Assembly: GCA_963974345.1 (NCBI GenBank)
Contig: CAXBBW010000001.1
Coordinates: 62,001-126,000, forward strand
From: RHLJ01 sp963974345
GTDB lineage: Bacteria; Bacteroidota; Rhodothermia; Balneolales; Balneolaceae
Direction: 5' to 3'
Length of the DNA: 64,000 nt
How positions within the stretch are numbered: position 1 is the first letter of the stretch; every line of letters begins with the position of its first letter. Under the pieces are notes generated by a model. It was given only the letters and a program-made list of their open reading frames with translations. It was not told the DNA's origin and searched no databases. Below are positions 26,261 through 34,670 of the stretch, piece by piece. The position numbers and the translations under genes are program-made.

Positions 26261-27030
26261 TACTGAGCTCCGTTTAGTGCTAGTTCCTTTTGCATTTCGT
26301 CATAACCATTCGCTTCTAACTCAACGGCTAACTCAATTCCACCAGACTTAATAATTTTACCGGCCATCATAACATGCACAAAATCAGGCTTAATGTAATT
26401 AAGTAGACGCTGATAATGAGTAATTAGCACAATAGCGTTGTCTTTATTTGCAATTTTGTTCACACCTTCTGAAACAACTTTAAGTGCATCAATATCTAAA
26501 CCAGAATCAGTCTCATCTAAAAATGAAAGTACCGGATTTAAAACTGCCATTTGGAAGATTTCATTTTTCTTTTTCTCTCCACCAGAAAATCCTGTATTGA
26601 TAGAACGACTCAAGAATTCATCCTTCATATCAATGATTTCTAGCTTAGTTTCTAGATAATCTTCAAATTCAAGTGGATCTAGTTCGTCACGGTCGTTAGC
26701 TCGAGCAATAGTATTATAAGCTTCTCGAAGAAGCGTTTTATTAGTAATACCTGGTACTTCAACAGGATATTGGAATGCTAAGAAGAGACCTAAATGCGCT
26801 CGTTCGTCTGCATCCATTTCAGTAATATCTTCACCATTAAAAAGGATTTCTCCTTCGGTTACTTCATACTCTGGGTGACCAGAAACTACTTTTGAAAGGG
26901 TGCTTTTACCACTTCCATTTGGCCCCATGATTGCATGAATTTCACCAGCATTAATTTTTAGGTTAACGCCTTTTAAAATATGTATGTCTTCGCCTTCAAC
27001 TTTGGCGTGTAGGTTTTTGATTTCTAACAC
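26260..27030 (-). CDS. sufC: SUF ATPase SufC
   Basis: The ABC-type ATPase of the SUF complex. Walker A is GPNGSGKST, the signature is FSGGEKKKNE, Walker B is LSFLDETDSGLD and the switch His is in LITHYQRLL. At 256 residues it is typical. The start is GTG at 27028-27030, with no nearby ATG. The 138-bp gap to sufB upstream contains a family 1 palindromic repeat. Confidence 0.97.
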   Translation of the reverse strand: MLEIKNLHAKVEGEDIHILKGVNLKINAGEIHAIMGPNGSGKSTLSKVVSGHPEYEVTEGEILFNGEDITEMDADERAHLGLFLAFQYPVEVPGITNKTLLREAYNTIARANDRDELDPLEFEDYLETKLEIIDMKDEFLSRSINTGFSGGEKKKNEIFQMAVLNPVLSFLDETDSGLDIDALKVVSEGVNKIANKDNAIVLITHYQRLLNYIKPDFVHVMMAGKIIKSGGIELAVELEANGYDEMQKELALNGAQ

Positions 27031-27078
27031 TATTCGTCTTTTTTATCTTTGTTTGTTTTCTAATTTCTTTTTTCAAAA

Positions 27079-27154
27079 GTCATTCTGAGCGAAAGCGAAG
27101 AACCTGCACAGTTAAATAATTTTGCAGATCCTTCGGAAGTATCCTCAGGATGAC
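27079..27154 (+). repeat. Interspersed palindromic repeat, family 1, copy b
   Basis: A 76-bp element lying inside the suf operon between sufB and sufC. The outer arms are GTCATTCTGAG and CTCAGGATGAC. Inner arms GAAGAACCTGC and GCAGATCCTTC can also pair, so the whole sequence folds as a long imperfect hairpin. It aligns almost end to end with the inverted copy d at 29833. Confidence 0.92.
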
Positions 27155-27168
27155 TAATAGGTAATTAT

Positions 27169-28626
27169 TTACCCAACACTTCCTTCCAATTTTACATCCA
27201 GTAATTTGTTTGCCTCAACAGCAAATTCTAGAGGCAATTCTTTAAGTACATCTTTAACAAATCCATTGATAATCATTGAAATAGCATCTTGTTCGCTGAT
27301 GCCTCGTTGCATCAGATAGAAAATTTGCTCTTCTCCAACTCTGGATGTAGTCGCTTCATGCTCTACACTACTTGATGAGTTCTCAGAAGAAATGTATGGG
27401 AACGTATGAGCTCCGCATTCTTGTCCGATTAACATCGAGTCACAAACCGAATAATTCTTTGACCCATGAGCCTTCTTACCAATTTTAACTTCGCCTCGGT
27501 AACTATTATTAGATTTACCAGCAGAAATTCCTTTCGAAATAATAGTACTCTTTGTATTTCGCCCAAGGTGAATCATTTTAGTACCGGTATCTGCCTGCTG
27601 CATTTTAGTTGTAACAGCTACAGAGTAAAACTCACCGATTGAATTATCTCCTTGAAGAATCACGCTTGGATATTTCAACGTAACAGCAGAACCTGTTTCT
27701 AATTGAGTCCAAGAAATTTTGGAGTTATTACCTTTACAAATACCTCTTTTCGTAACAAAATTATAGATACCGCCTTTACCGTTTTCATCACCAGAATACC
27801 AGTTTTGAATGGTAGAATATTTGATATCAGCATTGTCTAATGCTACAAGTTCAACTACTGCAGCATGAAGTTGATTCTCATCATACATTGGAGCTGTACA
27901 GCCTTCTAGGTAACTAACACTGGCCCCTTCTTCAGCAACAATCAATGTTCTTTCAAACTGACCCGAATTCATATTGTTTATTCGAAAGTAGGTTGATAGC
28001 TCCATCGGGCATTTTGTATTTTTTGGGATATAACAAAACGATCCGTCCGAAAATACTGCTGAATTTAAAGCTGCGTAAAAATTATCCCGAACTGGAACTA
28101 CAGAAGCTAGATACTTCTTAACCAATTCTGGGTGTTCTTTAATCGCCTCAGAAATAGAGCAAAAGATTACTCCCGCTTCAGCCAGCTTTTCTTTGAATGA
28201 GGTGAAAATAGAAACACTATCAAAAACAGCATCTACAGCAACATTAGAAAGCATTTTCTGTTCTTCTAATGGAATACCTAACTTTTCATATGTTTCACGG
28301 ATATTTGGATCAACATCATCCATACTATCCAATTGAGGCTTTTTCTTCGGAGCTGAATAGTAAAGTAAGTTCTCGAAATCAGGAACATTATAGGTAGCAT
28401 TAAACCAAGTTGGTTCTTCCATTTCTTTCCAAGCATGATATGCTTTAACACGGAAGTCTGTCATCCATTCTGGTTCACCTTTTATTAATGAAAGATGCCT
28501 GACAATTTCTTCACTTATTCCTTTTGGAAAATCTTCGTACTCAACATCAGTGGTGAATCCATACTTGTATTCCTCACCAATCATTGATTCCAAAGCTTTT
28601 ACTTCATCGCTTAATTCTTCACTCAT
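27169..28626 (-). CDS. sufB: SUF scaffold subunit SufB
   Basis: Core Fe-S scaffold of the SUF system. At 485 residues it shows the SufB landmarks: AYHAWKEMEEPTW near the N-terminus, PKNTKCPMELSTYFRIN, VSYLEGCTAPMYDENQLHAAVVEL, NWYSGDENGKGGIYNFVTKRG and the C-terminal SSSVEHEATTSRVGEEQIFYL. It is the first gene of the operon, preceded by a candidate promoter and a perfect inverted repeat in its leader. Confidence 0.97.
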   Translation of the reverse strand: MSEELSDEVKALESMIGEEYKYGFTTDVEYEDFPKGISEEIVRHLSLIKGEPEWMTDFRVKAYHAWKEMEEPTWFNATYNVPDFENLLYYSAPKKKPQLDSMDDVDPNIRETYEKLGIPLEEQKMLSNVAVDAVFDSVSIFTSFKEKLAEAGVIFCSISEAIKEHPELVKKYLASVVPVRDNFYAALNSAVFSDGSFCYIPKNTKCPMELSTYFRINNMNSGQFERTLIVAEEGASVSYLEGCTAPMYDENQLHAAVVELVALDNADIKYSTIQNWYSGDENGKGGIYNFVTKRGICKGNNSKISWTQLETGSAVTLKYPSVILQGDNSIGEFYSVAVTTKMQQADTGTKMIHLGRNTKSTIISKGISAGKSNNSYRGEVKIGKKAHGSKNYSVCDSMLIGQECGAHTFPYISSENSSSSVEHEATTSRVGEEQIFYLMQRGISEQDAISMIINGFVKDVLKELPLEFAVEANKLLDVKLEGSVG

Positions 28627-28661
28627 TAATGTTGATTTATGTGTGCGTTTTATTCACTAGA

Positions 28662-28699
28662 GTAAACCGTCTTTAATACTGCTTCGTTCAACGGTTTAC
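28662..28699. promoter_or_regulatory. Perfect 9-bp inverted repeat in the sufB leader
   Basis: GTAAACCGT (28662-28670) and ACGGTTTAC (28691-28699) are exact reverse complements 20 bp apart, centre to centre 29 bp. They lie between the candidate promoter and the sufB ATG, so they could be an operator for an Fe-S or iron-responsive regulator or a stem in the 5' untranslated RNA. Confidence 0.65.
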
Positions 28700-28719
28700 A
28701 CGCTTATTTAGATTCCGTC

Positions 28720-28727
28720 CAAATATA
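28720..28727 (-). promoter_or_regulatory. Candidate -7 box of the suf operon promoter
   Basis: On the minus strand TATATTTG exactly fits TAnnTTTG. A TTTA sequence about 20 bp upstream (28748-28751) could be a weak -33 element. Transcription would start near 28713, about 87 bp before sufB. Confidence 0.45.
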
Positions 28728-28801
28728 CAAAATATCCCTTTCAGAACTAAATGAGATATGATTGAGAATGTTTATTGGTGAGATAGATTAAAAGCTTATT
28801 A

Positions 28802-28835
28802 AAAGTACAGGTATTTTAGGAATTGCTTGTACTTT
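28802..28835 (-). terminator. Weak candidate terminator after manA
   Basis: AAAGTACA (28802-28809) and TGTACTTT (28828-28835) are perfect inverted repeats just downstream of the manA stop. The minus-strand copy is followed by a short T-rich stretch. The stem is AT-rich and the loop is 18 bases, so confidence is low. Confidence 0.35.
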
Positions 28836-28844
28836 AATACTCTG

Positions 28845-29819
28845 TTATGGAATGCTTACTTCTAAAATTTTACTATTTGAAGATGGGTTAATTTCTATTT
28901 CTTTAAGAGCATTTGGTACTAAAATAGAATCCCCAAGTTGATAAGATATGGAGCCTCCTTCAAAATTGAGTTCCCCCTCTCCTTCTAGACACATCAAAAT
29001 AATGCAAGAATCTAAATTAGCATAGTATCTTTTCAGTGCTGTATCCACTAATAAACGATTGGTTGTAAAATATTCACTTCGACCTATTTCAGCTTCTTTA
29101 GCGCTTTGATTGTAAGGAGTTTTATACTCATCGTAGAAATTATAGTCGATAGCATCAATAGCTTCTTCAACATGTAATTCTCGCCCAACACCGTTTTCAT
29201 CTACACGATCAAAATCATAAATACGATAGGTGATATCAGAGGTTTGTTGAATTTCTGCAATCAGTAACCCCTTTCCAATTGTGTGTACTCGTCCAGCCGG
29301 AAGAAAGAACACATCATCATTTTTTACATCTTCTCTGTTTAGAATATCAATGAGTTTTCCTGCTTCAAAGACTTCTAAATACTCTTCTTTGCTGGTTTGT
29401 TTATTAAAACCTGAAATCAATGTAGCGCCTTTTTCTGCATCAACGACATACCACATTTCCGTTTTCCCGAATGAATTATGTCGTTTCATGCCAAGTTCAT
29501 CGTCGGGGTGGACTTGAATGGAAAGATCATCATTGGCATCTATAAATTTGATGAGAAGAGGGAATTTAGTACCAAATTTTTGATACACCTTCTCCCCAAT
29601 CAAATCTCCTTTAAATTCCTCGATCAGTTCTACAAGACTTTTTCCCTTTAAACTTCCATCTGAAACTATAGAGATATCTCCCTCTACTCCTGAAATTTCC
29701 CAGCTTTCACCACAAATAGAAGAACTACCAATTGGTTTATCAAGTACAGTACCTAACCTTTCTCCGCCCCAGATTTTGTCTTTTAGAATGGGAGTAAATT
29801 TTAAAGGGTATAAATTCAT
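28845..29819 (-). CDS. manA: Mannose-6-phosphate isomerase, class I
   Basis: A zinc enzyme interconverting mannose-6-P and fructose-6-P, feeding GDP-mannose and surface-sugar synthesis. IWGG at the N-terminus, LSIQVHPDD (Gln and His ligands), the AGRVHTIGKGLLIAEIQQTSD segment with further Glu/His ligands, and TYRIYDFDR are class I signatures. At 324 residues it is the short bacterial form. It is separated from pta by a gap holding a family 1 repeat, so it may be transcribed separately. Confidence 0.94.
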   Translation of the reverse strand: MNLYPLKFTPILKDKIWGGERLGTVLDKPIGSSSICGESWEISGVEGDISIVSDGSLKGKSLVELIEEFKGDLIGEKVYQKFGTKFPLLIKFIDANDDLSIQVHPDDELGMKRHNSFGKTEMWYVVDAEKGATLISGFNKQTSKEEYLEVFEAGKLIDILNREDVKNDDVFFLPAGRVHTIGKGLLIAEIQQTSDITYRIYDFDRVDENGVGRELHVEEAIDAIDYNFYDEYKTPYNQSAKEAEIGRSEYFTTNRLLVDTALKRYYANLDSCIILMCLEGEGELNFEGGSISYQLGDSILVPNALKEIEINPSSNSKILEVSIP

Positions 29820-29832
29820 TTTTTATGCTCTA

Positions 29833-29907
29833 GTCATCTGTGGATAATTTCGAAGAATCCACAAAAATAGTTAATTGTGCAGATTCTACGCTTTCGCTTA
29901 GAATGAC
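29833..29907 (-). repeat. Interspersed palindromic repeat, family 1, copy d
   Basis: Read on the minus strand, this 75-bp element begins GTCATTCTAAGCGAAAGCG and ends CCACAGATGAC, following copy b (27079) nearly base for base, including AGAATCTGCACAATTAA and GGATTCTTCG. The orientation is opposite to copies a-c. It lies between pta and manA. Confidence 0.9.
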
Positions 29908-29928
29908 ATTAAATTATTAATTAAATAT

Positions 29929-30879
29929 TTAACTCATCAAAGCTGCTACACAGCTCGTATTTACAATATCTTCCCAACTGCATCCACGGGATAAATCCAT
30001 CATAGGTTTTGCAAGACCTTGAATGATAGGACCTGTTGCTGAAGCACCTGCAAGTCGTTCGGTTATTTTGTACCCGATGTTTCCAGCATCAAGATTTGGG
30101 AAGATATACACATTAGCTTTTCCTGCGACCTCAGAATCTGGCGCCTTTTTCTTTCCGATAGAATCTACATAAGCGGCATCAAACTGAAGACTGCCATCAA
30201 TTTTTAACAATGGATTTTTTTCTTTGGCGAGTTCAAGGGCTTCCTCTACTAAGTCAACACGTTCGTGTCGCGCGCTTCCTTTAGTTGCAAAAGATAATAG
30301 AGCAACTTTGGGTTCTTCTCCGGTTAAAGCTAAATGTGAAACAGCTGAATCAATTGCAATTGTAGCAAGTTGATCTGATGTTGGATAAGGAACTACCGCA
30401 CAATCACCATAAGAGAAAACCTTACCGTCATCAAAACTCATTAAAAAGATGCTGGAAACTACATTAGAACCTTGTTTTAACCCAATGGTTTGAATTGCAG
30501 CACGGAGCACATCTCCAGTTGTTGAAATTGATCCTGCTACACAACCGTCAGCATCGTCTTCTGCAACCATCGAAGCAGCAAAAAACAACGGATCTTTAAC
30601 AATCTCTTTAGCTTGTTCTTCGGTTAATCCTTTATGCTTTCTCTTTTCATAGAATGCAATGGCATACTTTTCAAGATTATTACTTGTAATAGGATCAATA
30701 ACTTGAATAGAATCTGAAACGAAACCAATATTCTCATTATGGATCAACACCACGTTACAGAGACCTTCTTGGCTAAGAAAATGCGCCGCTTTTAAAACGC
30801 GCTCATCAGATGATCTTGGGAGAACTATAGTTTTTAATGATTTTGATGCTTTATTTCGTATTTGATCGAGGATATTCAT
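29929..30879 (-). CDS. pta: Phosphate acetyltransferase
   Basis: Converts acetyl-CoA and phosphate to acetyl phosphate. The 316-residue protein is the short class I form without the N-terminal regulatory domain. TIVLPRSSDERVLKAA, FFAASMVAEDDADGCVAGSISTTGDVLRAAIQTIG, ALLSFATKGSARHE, DAAYV and the C-terminal ANVYIFPNLDAGNIGYKITERL are diagnostic. It starts three bases after the EamA stop and is the last gene of the run that also contains ackA. Confidence 0.96.
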   Translation of the reverse strand: MNILDQIRNKASKSLKTIVLPRSSDERVLKAAHFLSQEGLCNVVLIHNENIGFVSDSIQVIDPITSNNLEKYAIAFYEKRKHKGLTEEQAKEIVKDPLFFAASMVAEDDADGCVAGSISTTGDVLRAAIQTIGLKQGSNVVSSIFLMSFDDGKVFSYGDCAVVPYPTSDQLATIAIDSAVSHLALTGEEPKVALLSFATKGSARHERVDLVEEALELAKEKNPLLKIDGSLQFDAAYVDSIGKKKAPDSEVAGKANVYIFPNLDAGNIGYKITERLAGASATGPIIQGLAKPMMDLSRGCSWEDIVNTSCVAALMS

Positions 30880-30882
30880 TTG

Positions 30883-31734
30883 TCAAATTAATAAGAGAAT
30901 TGAGATGGTTGCTAGTAGTATTCCCAGTTTTTGTAACGTTGATAGTTCATCTTTCCAAACCAAGAAACCAATTATAGAACCTAGCACAACATTAGAAACA
31001 TTGGTAAGAGAAAACACTATCGAACCTTCCGTTTCTTGGAGTGCTAAAAGTAAGAAAAATGATGAGTAAAGGTTAGCAACTCCTATTATTATTCCATAAA
31101 AAATCTCTTTCTTTGAAAAGTTCAACTCTTTTTTGGTGAACAAATATACACTCCCAATTATAAAAGATGAGAAAAAGATTAAACCAAGAAATCCATATTC
31201 TGGAATATGAGTACTGTACTCTCTCTGAAAAACTTTAAGAGAAGCATCTGCGATTCCAGTCATTAGAAATAAAAGAATCGGATAAATAGAATCTCTTATG
31301 TCTTTTAGCCTCGTTGAATTGGTTTTTGGAACCATCAAATATAGAGCAACAAAGACCAGGACTATACCTACATATTTAAATTGATGTATGGTTTCTCCAT
31401 AAACAAAAAGACTAACTCCAATTGGAATAACCAACGACATCCGCATTGCAGATATGCTAATTCCCATTCCAATTCTGTTAAGCGATTCACTATAAATGAA
31501 AAGATTGGCAATAAAAATTGTTCCTAAGACAATCGTAAAAATGAGAAGCATGGGTTCAGAAAAAACGCATTGAGTAAACTCATTTCTTGATATTGTTAAA
31601 CTTATAAGAAAAGCCACGAGATAGTTGATTACCAGCACATTTATAAGTCTTGCACTTCCCTTGTTAGAAAGCTTTATGAAATGAGCAATTGTTAATGAAC
31701 AAACTACACTGAGGGCTATATAAATTAGACCCAT
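30883..31734 (-). CDS. EamA/DMT-superfamily transporter
   Basis: A 283-residue inner-membrane protein with about ten hydrophobic helices in two EamA halves. The first half includes IYIALSVVCSLTIAHFI and ISISAMRMSLVIPIGVSLFVYGE; the second includes TGIADASLKVFQR and VFSLTNVSNVVLGSIIGFLVWKDEL. Family members export small metabolites such as amino acids. The substrate is unknown. Its start overlaps the caspase-like lipoprotein stop by one base, and pta follows after three bases. Confidence 0.88.
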   Translation of the reverse strand: MGLIYIALSVVCSLTIAHFIKLSNKGSARLINVLVINYLVAFLISLTISRNEFTQCVFSEPMLLIFTIVLGTIFIANLFIYSESLNRIGMGISISAMRMSLVIPIGVSLFVYGETIHQFKYVGIVLVFVALYLMVPKTNSTRLKDIRDSIYPILLFLMTGIADASLKVFQREYSTHIPEYGFLGLIFFSSFIIGSVYLFTKKELNFSKKEIFYGIIIGVANLYSSFFLLLALQETEGSIVFSLTNVSNVVLGSIIGFLVWKDELSTLQKLGILLATISILLLI

Positions 31735-33449
31735 TACTCAACTAGACTTATGCCCGTATCTCCAAAAAAGATGACGTTTTGAGGTTGATTATGAAGCCTT
31801 CTAGAAGTGTAATCAACATTTCTTTGCAAATGATTTATTATTCCAGAAATGCTTGTTTGCTTGTTTTTGAAGGCTTCAGCTAAGAAATAAGTAAAAATAC
31901 TGTGCCTTTTTTGATCCCCACCTGATACTGAATAATCTCTTGAACGTTGATTTTCAGTTGATCCAAAAATTATGACGGAGTTAGGATTGTTCTCAATTAC
32001 TTTCGATGATATTAATTCAAGCAACTCACTATTACCTTTATTATCGATAAAGTCTAAATCTGCGAATATTACAACCTGTTCAACAGGTAAATTTGAAATA
32101 CTTACTAACAATGAATTCAAATTAAATAAGTCGTTTTGATCTTCCTGTTCTGTAGGTATTAAACCTAGTTCTCCTGATTCTGTAGTAGTTACATAACCAG
32201 ATAGATATACAACAATACGTTTTTGAGGACTACGTAATTTATTCGCTAGCCTATTATAGGCAAGATTTAGTTGTTGTTGAGAACTAATATTTAATGCTTT
32301 AGAAATATTACCTTCAGGAATATTGAATCCTTTTTCTAGGTATTCTTCTATCAAAAGTGCGTCTCTTGAAGCATATGTTCGTTCAGAGTATCCACTTTGA
32401 TACTCACCATTTGTTAGTATGAAAGCAAATGAATCGTTGTTATTAACAGTAGTTAAACTTGAGATATTATTTTCAACATCTACATTCCCGAAAGGAATAT
32501 TAGGAATGGCGATTATAGAAAGCTGAGAAGCAAACTCTGATGGTCTCCAAATTGGATTAGCATCATTTTTTGAAATCCAAGTTTCAGAAATTCCATATAA
32601 TACTTTGTACCAAAGGCTATCTTCAGAAACTAGCTTCATCTGACTACCTAAAGCAAGATCAGTGAGTATATTCTTAGAATCAAATTTTGGTTCGTCTCTA
32701 AGAGCTGTAACCTGAGACGAAATAACAATAAATCGTTCGAATATATTGATTAAAGGTATTCTTTCTTTATACACCTTTTCGTTGTAATAAAGCTGAAGCT
32801 CAATAACATCACTACTATCGTATTCAAAAAATTCTGGATTTAATAATTCAAGTAAATTAACGGAATACAATGAATTAACAGGCTTTACTTCTTGAGCTTC
32901 TATTATCAAATTACCTTTATTAAAAATTGCTACGCTCACTCTATCATCAGGTTCCGGAATTGTTGTAACAATCTCCGTTTCTTCAATCTTACCCGTCTTT
33001 CTTAATAACCTCGTTTCCCCTGTTGGTGTAGGTACTCCAACAGGCTTCATATTAAGAATTGAAGCAATTGTTACGAATCCAGCAGTACCTAAAAGTGTAT
33101 TTTTACTAGTATTGGTTTCACTTACTGTAAGTGCTGCTGTTGAAGCAATTCCAGCTCCAATTAGACCAAAAAAAACAGATCTAAAAGTAGGTCGATAACG
33201 TTGTATATATCTGTCTGTTTTTACCCTTTGTGCATACTCAAAAGTATTTTCAGATTTGAGTTGGAAATTAACAATTGGTGATTTTGGTGATGTTGTTCCG
33301 ATTCTTTCTAAAAATTTATTCGCATTTAAAAGACTGAAATCATTGCGATCAGTTTCGTACTGATTTTCAACTACCCATTTAGAGCTTGAACAAGCACTAT
33401 TAATGAGCATTAAAAATGCTAAAAATAAGAGTATTAAATTCGAATTCAT
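31734..33449 (-). CDS. Lipoprotein with SH3-like and degenerate caspase-like domains
   Basis: From the ATG at 33447-33449 (TAATG overlap with ackA; a TTG nine bases earlier is rejected) the 571-residue protein opens with a lipobox, LINSAC, lipid Cys20. A glycine/alanine membrane-like hairpin follows (FFGLIGAGIASTAALTV). An SH3b-like stretch (TALRDEPKFDSKNILTDLALGSQ... LWYKVLYG) is near 245-300. The C-terminal ~230 residues follow the caspase/peptidase C14 pattern (FAFILTNGEYQ, RIVVYLSGYV, VVIFADLDFID, HSIFTYFLAEAFKN). The usual SGHG histidine is Tyr419 and the DxC cysteine is Asp466, so it should be catalytically inactive. Confidence 0.72.
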   Translation of the reverse strand: MNSNLILLFLAFLMLINSACSSSKWVVENQYETDRNDFSLLNANKFLERIGTTSPKSPIVNFQLKSENTFEYAQRVKTDRYIQRYRPTFRSVFFGLIGAGIASTAALTVSETNTSKNTLLGTAGFVTIASILNMKPVGVPTPTGETRLLRKTGKIEETEIVTTIPEPDDRVSVAIFNKGNLIIEAQEVKPVNSLYSVNLLELLNPEFFEYDSSDVIELQLYYNEKVYKERIPLINIFERFIVISSQVTALRDEPKFDSKNILTDLALGSQMKLVSEDSLWYKVLYGISETWISKNDANPIWRPSEFASQLSIIAIPNIPFGNVDVENNISSLTTVNNNDSFAFILTNGEYQSGYSERTYASRDALLIEEYLEKGFNIPEGNISKALNISSQQQLNLAYNRLANKLRSPQKRIVVYLSGYVTTTESGELGLIPTEQEDQNDLFNLNSLLVSISNLPVEQVVIFADLDFIDNKGNSELLELISSKVIENNPNSVIIFGSTENQRSRDYSVSGGDQKRHSIFTYFLAEAFKNKQTSISGIINHLQRNVDYTSRRLHNQPQNVIFFGDTGISLVE

Positions 33450-34666
33450 TAAGCCCAAGGAGTTTGTTTTGAGGCTAATGCTATCTTTGCTGAATCGATA
33501 GCAATTACGAGTTCTTCATTAGTTGGGATAACGTAAATTTCTGTTTTTGAGTCTGTTGAACTAATTTTTTTATCCTCTGGAATATTTGAATTTAACGTAT
33601 CATCAACAATAATCCCCATATTATCCATTTCTTTTAATATCTGAGCTCGAATTTGAGGAGCATTTTCACCAATTCCTCCAGTAAATACGATTGCATCAAC
33701 ACCATTTAAAGATGCAATATACGAGCCTATATACTTTTTGGCTCGATAACAAAAAACATCAATTGCCTCTTTACATCTTCGGTCACCATTATCAGCTTCT
33801 TCTAGTAAATCTCTCATATCTGCCGCATATCCACTCAAGCCTAAAAGACCACTATGTTTATTTAATAGCGCATGAACATTAGCTAGAGATAATTCTTCTT
33901 TCTCTATGAGGTAGAACAAGATAGACGGATCAATATCACCACTTCTAGTTCCCATTACCAATCCTTCTAAAGGAGTAAAACCCATGCTGGTATCATAAGA
34001 ATCACCGTCTTTAATAGCAGTAATTGATCCCCCATTTCCTAAATGACAAGTAATTATCTTCGAACCTTCTTTGGGTTTTCCTGATAGTTTAAAATACTGT
34101 CGACTTACGTAATAATGAGACGTACCATGAAATCCATATTTCCTGATTTTATACCTGCGATATAATCTATTTGGAATACCATACAAATAAGCATGCTGAG
34201 GAATCGAATGATGAAATGCCGTATCAAAAACTGCGACATGAGGTACATTAGGTAAATGCTTTTTTGCAGCTCTAATACCTTGTAAATTTGGTGGATTATG
34301 AAGCGGAGCAATATCAAAAGCGTGTTCAATAGCTTCTTCTACATCTTCGTCTATAAGAACGGAGTCTTTAAAAGTCTCGCCTCCGTGAACTACTCGGTGA
34401 CCAACAGCTTCAATTTCATCAAGAGAATGTAGGAAATCATTATCAGCCTCAATAAGTAGCTCCATAATTATTTTCAAAGCAACGGCATGGTTGTCAATAG
34501 CCATTGATTTCTTGATCGCTCTTTCCCCTTTAAACTCTTGTTTGATGATTGAAGTAACTGCTCCAATACGCTCTATTAACCCTTTGCAAAGAGTTTCTTT
34601 CTTAGCAGAATCAATTAATTGATACTTTATTGAAGAACTACCACAATTTATTACTAGAATTTTCAT
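33449..34666 (-). CDS. ackA: Acetate kinase
   Basis: Interconverts acetyl phosphate + ADP and acetate + ATP. The ATG at 34664-34666 gives the family start MKILVINCGSSSIKYQL; a GTG 24 bases upstream is rejected. VGHRVVHGGE, FDTAFHH, YGFHGTSHYYVS, CHLGNGGSITAI, MGFTPLEGLVMGTRSGDIDP and VFTGGIGENAP are ASKHA-kinase signatures. It is 405 residues. The stop overlaps the lipoprotein ATG, and the upstream barrel gene ends four bases before. Pta lies two genes downstream. Confidence 0.97.
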   Translation of the reverse strand: MKILVINCGSSSIKYQLIDSAKKETLCKGLIERIGAVTSIIKQEFKGERAIKKSMAIDNHAVALKIIMELLIEADNDFLHSLDEIEAVGHRVVHGGETFKDSVLIDEDVEEAIEHAFDIAPLHNPPNLQGIRAAKKHLPNVPHVAVFDTAFHHSIPQHAYLYGIPNRLYRRYKIRKYGFHGTSHYYVSRQYFKLSGKPKEGSKIITCHLGNGGSITAIKDGDSYDTSMGFTPLEGLVMGTRSGDIDPSILFYLIEKEELSLANVHALLNKHSGLLGLSGYAADMRDLLEEADNGDRRCKEAIDVFCYRAKKYIGSYIASLNGVDAIVFTGGIGENAPQIRAQILKEMDNMGIIVDDTLNSNIPEDKKISSTDSKTEIYVIPTNEELVIAIDSAKIALASKQTPWA

Positions 34667-34670
34667 GATT

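Noticed and set aside
20870..29907. CRISPR array or insertion sequence
   Set aside because: The repeats are dispersed, in both orientations, kilobases apart, with no spacers, cas genes or transposase; they fit interspersed palindromic elements.
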